40,732 nt of DNA, taken from NCBI GenBank assembly GCA_020024215.1, contig JAHHUC010000010.1:1-40732 (forward strand), in the 5' to 3' direction. Positions 31,558 to 40,030 of this stretch are shown piece by piece (the first letter of the stretch is position 1; each line of letters begins with the position of its first letter). The notes beneath the pieces were generated by a model. The model was not told the DNA's origin. It saw nothing but the letters and a program-made list of their open reading frames with translations, and did no database searches. The position numbers and the translations under genes are program-made. The stretch is from Oscillospiraceae bacterium (GTDB taxonomy: Bacteria > Bacillota > Clostridia > Oscillospirales > Ruminococcaceae).

Positions 31558-32616
31558 TTGCGGTTTTATGACGCTTTACAGCTTGGCCCCGAAATTTTAA
31601 AAAAGAAAATCAAGGAGGAAGAATTTCCCCCAAAAAGGCGTATGCTCTATCTTGCAATGATAACAAGAGCATTGCTTATAGTTATTCTTGCCACAGCTCT
31701 CATAGGGCCTGTGGGACCTGTTTTCGGGCCGGAAAACAGCTGTATGGCAGTTGTTATATTTTGCCTTATTCTGGGAATACATTTTGTGGATTTTGGATAT
31801 TGTATGTCGGATTCACTTATTTTTCTTGGTGTAAGCTTTCTTATATTGCTCATCTGCCCCATATTAGCCTCCTCATCAGGCCCTATTGCAGCAGGGCTTA
31901 TTCATTTTATCTCGGTATTTCTTTTGATGGCAATAAGCAGCGACAGACCTGAAATGGGAAACGGCGGACTGTTTTCCTTTGCCTACATTCTCATGGTGGG
32001 AAATGCTGTTCACGGTGAGCTTTTTTATAAGCGTGCCGTTCTTGCGCTTATAGGATACATCCTATGCTCATTTATATACTATAAAAGTCATAAAAACAAA
32101 AATAAGGGTGTGAGGTTTTTTCATCTGGCAGCCAAATTTGATCTTTCGTCGGCAAAATGCCGCTGGCAGCTTCAGATGGCTTTGGGCGTAAGCCTTTTAT
32201 TTGCACTGGGCAGCACCTTGAATATAGAAAGAATGATGTGGGCAGGCTTTGCCTGTGCTTCAATGCTGGGCTGCTATATGGGAAACATCACCTTGAAGGT
32301 GAGGGAGAGATTCTTCCAAAGAATTTTTGGAGTAATTTTAGGCTCTGCAATTTTTTATGTGGTATTTAAGTCTTTGCCTGCAAAATTCCATTTTATATTA
32401 GGCCCCTTAGGAGGAATATTTCTGGGATTATGCACAGAATATAAGTATAAAACTGCAATGAACTGTCTGGGCGCACTTATGCTTGCCACATCTGTTTACG
32501 GTCTTGAATATTCTGTCCTTTTAAGAATATTGAATAACTTCTTGGGCGCTGCCTTTGGTTTTGTATTTACCCTTATTTATGAAAAGCTGATAAATCAAAG
32601 ATTTGAGAGTAAATAA
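31558..32616 (+). CDS. FUSC-type membrane protein
   Basis: A 352-residue membrane protein with a soluble N-terminus (about 30 residues), six segments, a short basic loop near residues 180-200 (YYKSHKNKNKG) and a second bundle of six. This two-bundle layout, with the LGVSLLFALGSTLNIERMMWAGFACASML block, fits the FUSC/aromatic acid exporter superfamily. Cotranscription with a MarR regulator fits export of toxic organic acids; the substrate is unknown. The TTG start at 31558 follows AAAGGAGG. Confidence 0.8.
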   Translation: MRFYDALQLGPEILKKKIKEEEFPPKRRMLYLAMITRALLIVILATALIGPVGPVFGPENSCMAVVIFCLILGIHFVDFGYCMSDSLIFLGVSFLILLICPILASSSGPIAAGLIHFISVFLLMAISSDRPEMGNGGLFSFAYILMVGNAVHGELFYKRAVLALIGYILCSFIYYKSHKNKNKGVRFFHLAAKFDLSSAKCRWQLQMALGVSLLFALGSTLNIERMMWAGFACASMLGCYMGNITLKVRERFFQRIFGVILGSAIFYVVFKSLPAKFHFILGPLGGIFLGLCTEYKYKTAMNCLGALMLATSVYGLEYSVLLRILNNFLGAAFGFVFTLIYEKLINQRFESK

Positions 32617-32664
32617 AGTCTGTTTTCCGGTCAGAATATAAAATAAAATTCAGCATAAGCACTT

Positions 32665-32698
32665 AAAGCTTTGACCTTAAAAGGTCGGGGCTTTTTTT
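32665..32698 (+). terminator. Terminator of the MarR-FUSC operon
   Basis: AAAGCTTTGACC (32665-32676) pairs with GGTCGGGGCTTT (32683-32694, three G-U pairs) around TTAAAA, followed by a T-run. Confidence 0.85.
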
Positions 32699-32742
32699 CT
32701 TTGCATATTAGGTTTAATTTTTTTATGCCCGTTAAGCTCTTA

Positions 32743-32782
32743 AAACAAAAAATCCCTGTGAGACAATATGCCTTACAGGGAT
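32743..32782 (-). terminator. Probable terminator of trpS
   Basis: On the minus strand ATCCCTGT pairs with ACAGGGAT around a 15-base loop, followed by TTTTTG. It lies about 110 bases after the trpS stop; the stretch between holds another small hairpin (TTCCTTTGGCCAAAAGGGAA near 32831-32850). Confidence 0.7.
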
Positions 32783-32891
32783 AAAACCATAATTTTTTGC
32801 AATGTGCCCGATAGCTGCCGCAAGATTAAAAATTCCTTTGGCCAAAAGGGAAAATTCATTTAAGGTTTTTTAATTTTTTTACAAGCCCTAT

Positions 32892-33953
32892 TTAAAAAGA
32901 GGTCCTTCCCTCTGCAAAATAATCTATCTGCATTGCCCTCTTCACCTCGTCTAAGGTTTCACATGCTGTCTTTCGGGCACAGAGGCTTCCTTTTTTCAAA
33001 AGCTCATATATAATTTCGGGATTTTTTTCCAATTCCTTTCTTTTTTCTCGGATGGGGCGCAGCTCCTCCTCTATCACATTATTCAAAAATCTCTTTATCT
33101 TCACATCGCCTAAGCCGCCCTTTTGATAGTGGGCCTTAAGCTCGTCAAGATTATTATATTCAGGAAGAAATTCCTCAAAATGACAATCAGTGCAAAAGGC
33201 ATCAAGATAGGTAAAAACTGTGTTTCCCTCTATGTGTCCGGGGTCAGATACCAAAATATGTGATGGGTCGGTGTACATATTCATTATCTTCTCCTTCACC
33301 TCTTCTGCCTCATCACTTAAATATATACAATTCCCCAAAGATTTGCTCATTTTGGCTTTTCCGTCAGTTCCGGGAAGTCTCATGCAGGCATCATTTTCGG
33401 GAAGAAGGGCGTTTGGCTCTGTCAAAACAGGTTTGTAAACAGAATTAAACCTGCGCACTATTTCCCTTGTCTGCTCTATCATGGGCATTTGGTCCTCCCC
33501 CACAGGCACGGTTGTCGCCTTAAAGGCTGTTATATCCGCAGCCTGACTTATGGGATAGCAAAGAAATCCGGCGGGTATGCTTTTTTCAAATTTTCTCATT
33601 TCAATCTCAGACTTGACTGTGGGATTCCTTTGCAGCCTGGACACTGTCACCAGATTCATATAGTAAAATGTAAGCTCGGTAAGCTCCGGTATCTGAGATT
33701 GTATAAAAATTGTAGTTTTCAAAGGATCTATCCCGGCTGCAAGATAATCCAGCGCCACCTGTGTTATATTGCTTCTTACCTTGGCAGGATTGTCAAAATT
33801 ATCGGTAAGCGCCTGTGCATCTGCAATCATGATAAAAATTTGGTCAAATTTATTTGAATTTTGCAATTCCACTCTTCTTTTTAAAGAGCCTGCATAGTGT
33901 CCGATGTGAAGTCTGCCGGTGGGGCGATCTCCTGTGAGAATGATATTTTTCAT
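32892..33953 (-). CDS. trpS: Tryptophanyl-tRNA synthetase
   Basis: A 353-residue class I synthetase. The HIGH motif is in TGRLHIGHYAGSL near residue 14, and KMSKS is in GKAKMSKSLGN near residue 200. PVGEDQMPMIEQTREI is the family block that precedes it. It is slightly longer than the common 330 residues, through a C-terminal extension. ATG at 33953 follows AAGGAGC. A Trp-specific T-box leader controls it. Confidence 0.96.
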   Translation of the reverse strand: MKNIILTGDRPTGRLHIGHYAGSLKRRVELQNSNKFDQIFIMIADAQALTDNFDNPAKVRSNITQVALDYLAAGIDPLKTTIFIQSQIPELTELTFYYMNLVTVSRLQRNPTVKSEIEMRKFEKSIPAGFLCYPISQAADITAFKATTVPVGEDQMPMIEQTREIVRRFNSVYKPVLTEPNALLPENDACMRLPGTDGKAKMSKSLGNCIYLSDEAEEVKEKIMNMYTDPSHILVSDPGHIEGNTVFTYLDAFCTDCHFEEFLPEYNNLDELKAHYQKGGLGDVKIKRFLNNVIEEELRPIREKRKELEKNPEIIYELLKKGSLCARKTACETLDEVKRAMQIDYFAEGRTSF

Positions 33954-34003
33954 AATACTGCTCCTTTTGATTTTTTCTTTTTGTGATGCGAAAACGGAGC
34001 AAT

Positions 34004-34235
34004 AAAAAAATCCCCGCCCTAAAAGGACAGAGATAAATTTCTGTTTGCCACCTTATAGCCACGCACCATCATGCGCTCCCTCTGTTACGGCAAGGGCAAT
34101 TCCGTCGGCGCCTACTCGTTTCCTTTCGGGCCGCCCTCATAAGTCCATTCACTGTAAAAAGGAGCACCGTCCTCTCACCTTAAAACGGCTCTCTGTAAAT
34201 CCTCAGATACAGCTACTACTCTTAATCAACGGTTT
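34004..34235 (-). ncRNA. T-box leader of trpS, Trp-specific
   Basis: On the minus strand the leader shows a stem I with AGAGAG near its start, a specifier loop GAA-TGG-AC with the Trp codon TGG at 34147-34145, the T-box AAGGTGGC (34054-34047), and a terminator of 11 pairs (34010-34020 with 34024-34034) followed by T. The T-box bulge is TGGC, which pairs with a G discriminator, as in tRNA-Trp. Uncharged tRNA-Trp would favour the antiterminator and switch trpS on. Confidence 0.9.
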
Positions 34236-34246
34236 ATATTAAGGGC

Positions 34247-34275
34247 ATTATATTCTTTAACTCAAATAAAGTCAA
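34247..34275 (-). promoter_or_regulatory. Promoter of the trpS T-box transcript
   Basis: On the minus strand TTGACT (34275-34270), a 17-base spacer and TATAAT (34252-34247), just before the T-box. Confidence 0.85.
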
Positions 34276-34318
34276 GTGCATAACACACTTTTCAGCTCTA
34301 TCTTTTAAGAGAAAAAAG

Positions 34319-34327
34319 TGCTATAAT
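34319..34327 (+). promoter_or_regulatory. Extended -10 promoter of the thymidine kinase gene
   Basis: TGC followed by TATAAT (34322-34327), 37 bases before the start, without a convincing -35 box. Confidence 0.55.
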
Positions 34328-34363
34328 GCAAAAGAAAAAAATCAAAATGCAAGAGGATATATA

Positions 34364-34984
34364 ATGTCAGAAAAAACAACAGAAAATTTCACACACAGAA
34401 TAGGAAATCTCACAGTAATTACAGGCCCTATGTTTTCGGAAAAAAGCAATGAGCTTATTTCAAGCCTCAAAAAGATAGAGCTTTATCAGCACAAAAAGGT
34501 AGCTGCCTTAAAGCCGGATATTGAAAACCGATTTTCCCACAGCGAAATTGTCAGCCGAACAGGTCTTAAAATGGAATGCATATCCTTTTCAAAGGATGAA
34601 AGCACACAGGCTATTATAAGGGCTGTCCCTTCTGACTGTGATACAATAGGCATTGACGAAATCCAATTTTTTGGGGACTTTATGTATAAAGCCATACTCT
34701 GCTGGCTGGAAAGCGGAAAGGATGTTTTTGTAAGCGGACTTGATTTGGACCTTTTGGGAAATCCCTTTAAAATAACCTCCAGTCTGCTGTCACTTGCCGA
34801 CAGAACAATAAGAAAGCATGCCTATTGCTCAAAATGCGGTCAGGAGGCAAAATATTCCCAGCTTGTGAGCAACGGCCGTGAAGTGGTGGAAATAGATTCT
34901 GTTATCAAGGTGGGCGACAGCGACTATGAGCCCAGATGCAAAAACTGCTTTGTTATGAAAAGACAGAATGACTGCTGTCTTTAA
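34364..34984 (+). CDS. tdk: Thymidine kinase (type II) with altered P-loop
   Basis: A 206-residue type II thymidine kinase, which phosphorylates thymidine for salvage. DEIQFF is at about residue 105, and the zinc site uses CSKCG near 153 and CKNC near 190. The P-loop reads GPMFSEKS (residues 21-28): the glycine of the usual GPMFSGKS/T is Glu26. Lys27 and Ser28 are kept. The bases are unambiguous, so this is a real substitution unless the read is wrong. The N-terminus is about 8 residues longer than usual. Whether the enzyme is active is open. Confidence 0.85.
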   Translation: MSEKTTENFTHRIGNLTVITGPMFSEKSNELISSLKKIELYQHKKVAALKPDIENRFSHSEIVSRTGLKMECISFSKDESTQAIIRAVPSDCDTIGIDEIQFFGDFMYKAILCWLESGKDVFVSGLDLDLLGNPFKITSSLLSLADRTIRKHAYCSKCGQEAKYSQLVSNGREVVEIDSVIKVGDSDYEPRCKNCFVMKRQNDCCL

Positions 34985-35005
34985 AATAAATATAATATCC
35001 GCAAA

Positions 35006-35044
35006 AAAGACAAGGTGCAGAAATTTCATGCCCCTTGTCTTTTG
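35006..35044 (+). terminator. Intrinsic terminator of the thymidine kinase gene
   Basis: AAAGACAAGG (35006-35015) pairs with CCTTGTCTTT (35033-35042); an inner GCA/TGC pairing closes the loop. T-rich end. The 220 bases from here to the MerR gene show nothing else. Confidence 0.78.
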
Positions 35045-35262
35045 TTATGCTCTGTTTGATTTTAAAAAAGCAAAAATTCAAAAAGCCATAATTGCCTTGA
35101 CAGCAAAGAAAAATAAAAGCCGGTCTATATCATAAAATCCGTTGGTTTAAGATATTTGCTTAATTTCCCAATTTATTTTTTGCCGCAGGCTTTCTAAAAT
35201 CTGCTTTCATATTTACTGCACACTTTGCTGACTCTCTATAAAGACAGCAAAATGATATTCCT

Positions 35263-36081
35263 TTACATTTTTTCTACATAAAACATAATTTTAGTTATAA
35301 ATTCATCCTCATAACGGGAGGTTATATAGTCGTTTATGCAGAATTCAAAGGAATCGGAAATAATTTTAAGACTGTTTTCTTTGCAATACTGCAAAAGTTT
35401 CATATAGGTATCCCCTATGGTGTAATAATTTCCCACATGATATGCACAGGCGGTAAGCCCTAAGCAGAGCTTTTTGATATTTCCCACCTCTTTTATGTTG
35501 TCGGTTGTGAGAAAGGCTATGCTCGCCTCTATAAAGCGCTCATTCAATATTCTTTCCAAAGGCACCGAAACACCGGATTGAAAAAATATAGGTATATTTT
35601 CCTTAAAGGATTGGGCGTAGCACTTTTTCTGCGCTATGCTTATCTCCCTCATTCCGTATGGCTGCTCAATGTTTTCATATATTATATATACGCCGTCAAA
35701 AAATTCCGTCTTTGGACTGGTGTCCTTTAAAGAAAGCGCCTTTTCCACCTGCTCACAGCGGTTTTCCAGACGATTTTTAAGCATGGAAAGCTCGTTTATT
35801 TTGCCGTCTATCACCGAGAGCTGACGGCGAAAAAAGGCAAGGCTGTTTTCGGTGGTATAATTTTTCATATGCTCCTTTATTTCATTCAGAGAAAAGCCCA
35901 GCTTCTTCATTATGAGTATGGTGTCAAGATAATCCAGCTGTTCTGCGCTGTAATATCTGTAACCATTTTTTGAATCAATCATTGAGGGCTTGAAAAGACC
36001 TATTTTATCATAAAAAATAAGCGTCTGTTTGGAAATGTTCTGATATTTTGCCAATTCTCCTGCCGTAAACATATTTTCCAT
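35263..36081 (-). CDS. MerR family transcription regulator with effector domain
   Basis: A 272-residue MerR-type regulator. The helix-turn-helix and wing are at residues 4-72 (FTAGELAKYQNISKQTLIFYDKIG, NGYRYYSAEQLDYLDTIL), a dimerising helix at about 80-118, and a GyrI-like ligand-binding domain in the rest, as in BmrR. It probably responds to an organic cation or drug. Cysteines of metal-sensing MerR members are absent. It lies 63 bases after the 5'-nucleotidase gene on the same strand; a distant AAAGGGGG precedes it. The target gene is not obvious. Confidence 0.88.
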   Translation of the reverse strand: MENMFTAGELAKYQNISKQTLIFYDKIGLFKPSMIDSKNGYRYYSAEQLDYLDTILIMKKLGFSLNEIKEHMKNYTTENSLAFFRRQLSVIDGKINELSMLKNRLENRCEQVEKALSLKDTSPKTEFFDGVYIIYENIEQPYGMREISIAQKKCYAQSFKENIPIFFQSGVSVPLERILNERFIEASIAFLTTDNIKEVGNIKKLCLGLTACAYHVGNYYTIGDTYMKLLQYCKENSLKIISDSFEFCINDYITSRYEDEFITKIMFYVEKM

Positions 36082-36144
36082 ATTTTAAAATCATTCCCCC
36101 TTTAAAGGAATCCTCATGAAATAAAAACCCTTTTATAACCTGCA

Positions 36145-37044
36145 CTATTTGGTCTTTCCCGGAACCCACGCAGACGGAACCAGCTTGGAGGCAGGATTTG
36201 TATGCACCAGCTGATCATCAAAGAATATATGCGCCCCAAAGGCTTTAAGCACATCCGCCTTGGGCACTCCCCCCAAAAAGAAGGACTCATCAATCCTCAC
36301 ATTCCACGATCTGAGTGTCCTTATCACTCTCTCATGGGCAGGGGCACACCTTGCAGTTATCAAGGCTGTCCTTATGGGAACATTTTCATTCTTGAACTGA
36401 CTTTGCACTGTGGAAATTGCAGCAAGCAGCTTGGCAAAGGGGCCCTCTGCCATAGGATTTGCGGCATTTGCTTTTTCATGCTCATCAAATGCCTCCAGCC
36501 CCTGAGATCTGAATATCATCTCCGATTCATCAGAAAATATGACCGCATCCCCATCAAAGGCTATCCTTATCTGGGCTATGCTCTGATCGGGGCTTATTTC
36601 CAAATCATCGTGACCGCATATAAGTCCTGCGGCTATTCCACCATCTATTGCCTCCTGCACATCCTCCTTGTTGGCTGAAAGAAAAAGATCTGTGCTGAAG
36701 GCGTTCAAATAGGGCGCTATCTTGCTTCCATCCACCAAAGCAGCGCGGGTTATATCAAGGCCATAGTGGTGTATGGAGTTAAAAATCCTAAGGCTTGTGT
36801 CCGCACTGTTTTTGGACATTATTATTATTTCACAAAGCTTATCCTTGCCCACATTCAGGTTGTGCAGGGCCTTTATAAGCGGAAAAGCTGTGCCCGGCTT
36901 TAAAATATCCTTTTCATGTGCTACCTGATATTCACAGTAGGCATCCAGCCCCTGCTCTTCATAAATTTTGTTTTCCTCCTCCAAATCAAAAAGCGCTCTT
37001 GAGGAAATTCCTATTACCAGCTTATCCTTTAAATCAATACCCAT
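36145..37044 (-). CDS. Cytosolic 5'-nucleotidase (cN-I-like)
   Basis: A 299-residue protein matching the bacterial relatives of 5'-nucleotidase cN-I (NT5C1 family). Its core is LVIGISSRALFDLEEENKIY near the start, a central FDGDAVIFSDESE with the nucleophile-type Asp motif (DGDAVIFSDE, near residue 166), and TARCAPAHERVIRTLRSW followed by FFLGGVPKADVLKAFGAHIFFDDQ. It hydrolyses nucleoside monophosphates to nucleosides, with a preference that cannot be told from the sequence. It is divergent from the DHH operon, with overlapping promoter regions between them. Confidence 0.88.
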   Translation of the reverse strand: MGIDLKDKLVIGISSRALFDLEEENKIYEEQGLDAYCEYQVAHEKDILKPGTAFPLIKALHNLNVGKDKLCEIIIMSKNSADTSLRIFNSIHHYGLDITRAALVDGSKIAPYLNAFSTDLFLSANKEDVQEAIDGGIAAGLICGHDDLEISPDQSIAQIRIAFDGDAVIFSDESEMIFRSQGLEAFDEHEKANAANPMAEGPFAKLLAAISTVQSQFKNENVPIRTALITARCAPAHERVIRTLRSWNVRIDESFFLGGVPKADVLKAFGAHIFFDDQLVHTNPASKLVPSAWVPGKTK

Positions 37045-37079
37045 TTGTTATCTCCATTTAATTTTATTAAATTTTCAGA

Positions 37080-37108
37080 TTGCTTAAATTATATTTATAT
37101 GATATAAT
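37080..37108 (+). promoter_or_regulatory. Promoter of the DHH-DHH-surE operon
   Basis: TTGCTT (37080-37085), a 17-base spacer and TATAAT (37103-37108). The leader to 37242 is about 130 bases, AT-rich. A minus-strand TATAAT for the 5'-nucleotidase overlaps this promoter. Confidence 0.7.
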
Positions 37109-37241
37109 TTGATGTTAAATCACTTTTTGCAAGCTTAAATATAATTTTTCTTTTATTATACTTTCAAATCTTCACAGAAACAAGATTTAAAACAGCTTAA
37201 AAAATATTTTAACCAATTATAAAAAATTGTGAGGTCATAAT

Positions 37242-38177
37242 ATGTTTAAAAAGCTTTTGGAAGAAATCAAAAAATTTGACACCATCATCATACATCGCCA
37301 TTTCAATCCTGACGGCGATGCTATGGGAAGTCAGATCGGTCTTAAACACATATTAAAGGATAGCTTTCCTGAGAAAAATATTTTTGCAGTTGGCGATGGT
37401 GCAGGCAATTACAGCTTTATGGATGACTGTGTGATGGATGAAATTTCAGATGATACATTTAAAAACGCACTTTCCATAATATTGGATTGCGGCTCAAAGT
37501 CGCTTATTTCAGATGAGAGATTCAGCCTTTCATGTAAAACCGCAAGGATAGACCACCACACATACAGCGGCTGCTTTACAGATTTGGAGGTTATTGATTC
37601 AACATCAGAAAGCTGCTGCGGACAGATAACAAGAATGGCTATGGAAAATGATTTAAAGGTTTCCCCTCTGGCTGCAAAATCGCTTTTTACAGGAATGGTG
37701 ACGGATTCCGGACGCTTCCGCTACGATTCCACCTCCTCTGAAAGCTTTAAGGAGGCTGCCTTTTTGATGGAAAAGGGCTTTGACTTAAATGAAATTTATC
37801 TTAACCTCTATTCTGACGATTTTAAAATGAAGCAGCTGAGGGCTGAGTTTATACTAAAAATAAAGCTTACAGATAAAAATGTGGCATATATCTACACAAC
37901 AAAGGAGGAATTGGCCTCACTTGACACAGATACCTTCACCGTTTCAAGGGGAATGGTGAATACTATGGCAGATATAAAGGGTGTGGATGTGTGGGCAAAC
38001 TTCACAGAAACTGATAAGGGCATACTCTGTGAGCTGCGCTCAGGCAAAAAAAGCATAGTTCACATAGCCAGAAAATACGGCGGCGGAGGTCATGCAAAGG
38101 CCTGCGGCGCAACACTTTCCTCAAAAGAGCAGGCTATGGAGATGCTCAGAGATTTGGATAAGGTGACGGAGGACTAA
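37242..38177 (+). CDS. DHH/DHHA1 phosphoesterase, NrnA-like, copy 1
   Basis: A 311-residue DHH-family protein like NrnA, which degrades short RNA oligonucleotides and dephosphorylates pAp. Motifs: HRHFNPDGDAMGSQ (I), LDCGS (II), RIDHHTYSG (III, DHH), GMVTDSGRFRY (IV), and the DHHA1 ending YGGGGHAKACGAT. It is first in a three-gene run with a paralog and surE. Shine-Dalgarno GAGG is 7 bases before the ATG. Confidence 0.92.
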   Translation: MFKKLLEEIKKFDTIIIHRHFNPDGDAMGSQIGLKHILKDSFPEKNIFAVGDGAGNYSFMDDCVMDEISDDTFKNALSIILDCGSKSLISDERFSLSCKTARIDHHTYSGCFTDLEVIDSTSESCCGQITRMAMENDLKVSPLAAKSLFTGMVTDSGRFRYDSTSSESFKEAAFLMEKGFDLNEIYLNLYSDDFKMKQLRAEFILKIKLTDKNVAYIYTTKEELASLDTDTFTVSRGMVNTMADIKGVDVWANFTETDKGILCELRSGKKSIVHIARKYGGGGHAKACGATLSSKEQAMEMLRDLDKVTED

Positions 38178-38178
38178 A

Positions 38179-39165
38179 ATGAACATTGAAATTAAAAATG
38201 CCATACTTGACAAAATAAAGGAATATGACAAGATTCTTATTTTCCGCCATATTCGCCCGGACGGTGACTGTATGGGCGCAAGCAAGGGACTTAGGGAAAT
38301 TCTTCGTCTTTCATACCCTTGCAAGGAAATTTATATTGTGGATAATCAACATTCTGATTACCTTGCCTTCTTAGGCGAGGATGACAGTGAGGTTCCTGAT
38401 GAGTTTTACAGCCATAGCCTGGGAATAGTTGTGGATACTGCCAATAAGGACAGGATATCCAATCAGAAATTTTCCCTGTGCAGAGAAATAATAAAGATAG
38501 ACCACCATATAGAAATAAGTCCCTTTGGGGATATTTCATGGGTGGAGGAGCAAAGATCCTCTGCCTGTGAGATGATTGCCGATTTTTACAACACATTTAA
38601 AGATGAGCTTAAAATCAACAAAACCGCAGCGCAATATATATACACCGGCATGGTGACAGATTCCGGGCGCTTCCGCTTCAGAAGCGTTTCGGGCGAAACC
38701 CTTCGTCTGGCAGCTCTTATGCTGGATGCAGGAGTTGACACAGATACCCTGTATGCCAATCTCTATCTGGAGGATTATGATAGCTATAAATTCAAGGCGT
38801 ATATATACAGCAATGTGGAAAGAACCGAAAACGGCGCTGCATATCTTTATATAAGCCGTGAAATGCAGGAAAAATTTCATCTTTCCTTTGAGGATGCCAG
38901 CGCCACAGTAAATTCGATGGATTCCATAAAGGGTTATCTCTGCTGGCTGGCTTTTATTGAAAATCCCGATTCAGAGGATGAGATAAGAGTTCGTCTGCGC
39001 TCAAGGTTCATGTCAATAAACCATCTGGCGGAGGAATATAACGGCGGAGGACACGCACAGGCCTGCGGAGCCACCATCCACAGCAAAAATCAGCTTAAAG
39101 AAATGATTGAAAAGGCTGATGCAATGGTCAAAAACTATAAAGAAAACAATGAGGGCTGGATGTAA
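38179..39165 (+). CDS. DHH/DHHA1 phosphoesterase, NrnA-like, copy 2
   Basis: A 328-residue paralog of the gene before it, with the same set of motifs: FRHIRPDGDCMGAS (I), VVDTAN (II; the variable residue is Thr where copy 1 has Cys), IDHHIE (III), GMVTDSGRFRF (IV), and NGGGHAQACGAT. The two copies share the layout and differ in many positions, so the duplication is old. The ATG at 38179 starts one base after the stop of copy 1, and the last base of its stop is the first of surE's ATG. Confidence 0.92.
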   Translation: MNIEIKNAILDKIKEYDKILIFRHIRPDGDCMGASKGLREILRLSYPCKEIYIVDNQHSDYLAFLGEDDSEVPDEFYSHSLGIVVDTANKDRISNQKFSLCREIIKIDHHIEISPFGDISWVEEQRSSACEMIADFYNTFKDELKINKTAAQYIYTGMVTDSGRFRFRSVSGETLRLAALMLDAGVDTDTLYANLYLEDYDSYKFKAYIYSNVERTENGAAYLYISREMQEKFHLSFEDASATVNSMDSIKGYLCWLAFIENPDSEDEIRVRLRSRFMSINHLAEEYNGGGHAQACGATIHSKNQLKEMIEKADAMVKNYKENNEGWM

Positions 39166-39884
39166 TGAAAATTTTAATAACCAACGATGACGGAATTTAT
39201 GCAGAGGGCATGCTCCCTTTTGTAAAATGGGCACAGAAATTAGGAGATGTGACTGTGATTGCACCTAAGGTGGAGCAAAGCGGAAAAAGCCACGGCATAG
39301 ACATTCACAGACCCTTTGAAATAAAAAGGATAGATCTGCTTCCAAATGTCAGGGCTATCTCTGTTGATTCCACACCTGCCGACTGCATAAGATATGCCGT
39401 ACTCGGCATAAGGGAGCATTTTGATTTGGTGCTTTCAGGAATAAACAGAGGCTTTAATATGGGACAGGACATAATCTACTCAGGAACTATGGGAGCTGCT
39501 GAGGAGGCTGCCTATCACAATCTTACGGCAATAGCCATATCAACCGATCCTAAATATTATCCCAACGCATCAAAGCATATGGATACTGTGTGGGAATTCT
39601 TTAAAAGAAACAGGCTTTTGGAAAAGCACAGGCTTTATAATGTGAACATACCCGAAAACGGAGAAAAAATTTACATAACCAGACAGGGCCCTGAATTTTA
39701 TTCCGACGAATTTGTAAATGAGGAGGGGGATTTATTCAAAGCCCACGGAAAGTGTGTTTATGAGGAGGGCGATGACCTTTCTGTTGATACACACTGTGTC
39801 ATGAACGGTTTTATTTCAATCTGTCCTATGGCTGTAAACAGAACCGATTTTAGGCTTTTTGAGGCTTTGCAGGACTGCAAATAA
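39165..39884 (+). CDS. surE: 5'/3'-nucleotidase SurE
   Basis: A 239-residue SurE, a divalent-metal nucleotidase acting on 5'- and 3'-nucleoside monophosphates and on short polyphosphate. Motifs: NDDGIYAEGM at the start with the DD metal site, the serine of EQSGKSH near residue 45, STPADCIRYAV, and LSGINRGFNMGQDIIYSGTMGAAEEA with the metal Asn. Length is usual. It overlaps the DHH gene by one base (TAATG). Confidence 0.95.
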   Translation: MKILITNDDGIYAEGMLPFVKWAQKLGDVTVIAPKVEQSGKSHGIDIHRPFEIKRIDLLPNVRAISVDSTPADCIRYAVLGIREHFDLVLSGINRGFNMGQDIIYSGTMGAAEEAAYHNLTAIAISTDPKYYPNASKHMDTVWEFFKRNRLLEKHRLYNVNIPENGEKIYITRQGPEFYSDEFVNEEGDLFKAHGKCVYEEGDDLSVDTHCVMNGFISICPMAVNRTDFRLFEALQDCK

Positions 39885-39974
39885 AGCCTGACAGATAAAA
39901 ATATGCTGCCTTATTTAAGCCTTTTGCTTTTTATTAAAAATAAATAAAAGGCACCGATATGCTTAAATTCAATA

Positions 39975-40002
39975 TTGCAATTTTTTTATATTGTGGTAAA
40001 AT
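39975..40002 (+). promoter_or_regulatory. Candidate promoter of the DUF4272 gene
   Basis: TTGCAA (39975-39980), a 16-base spacer, and TAAAAT (39997-40002), 29 bases before the start. The gap behind surE also holds an AT-rich hairpin (GCCTTTT at 39919 with AAAAGGC at 39946) without a T-run. Confidence 0.5.
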
Positions 40003-40030
40003 TAAATAAAAAAATTAAGGAGCTGTGCCT

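Noticed and set aside
35045..35262. A possible small gene between thymidine kinase and MerR
   Set aside because: No frame with a ribosome binding site and a protein-like composition was found there.
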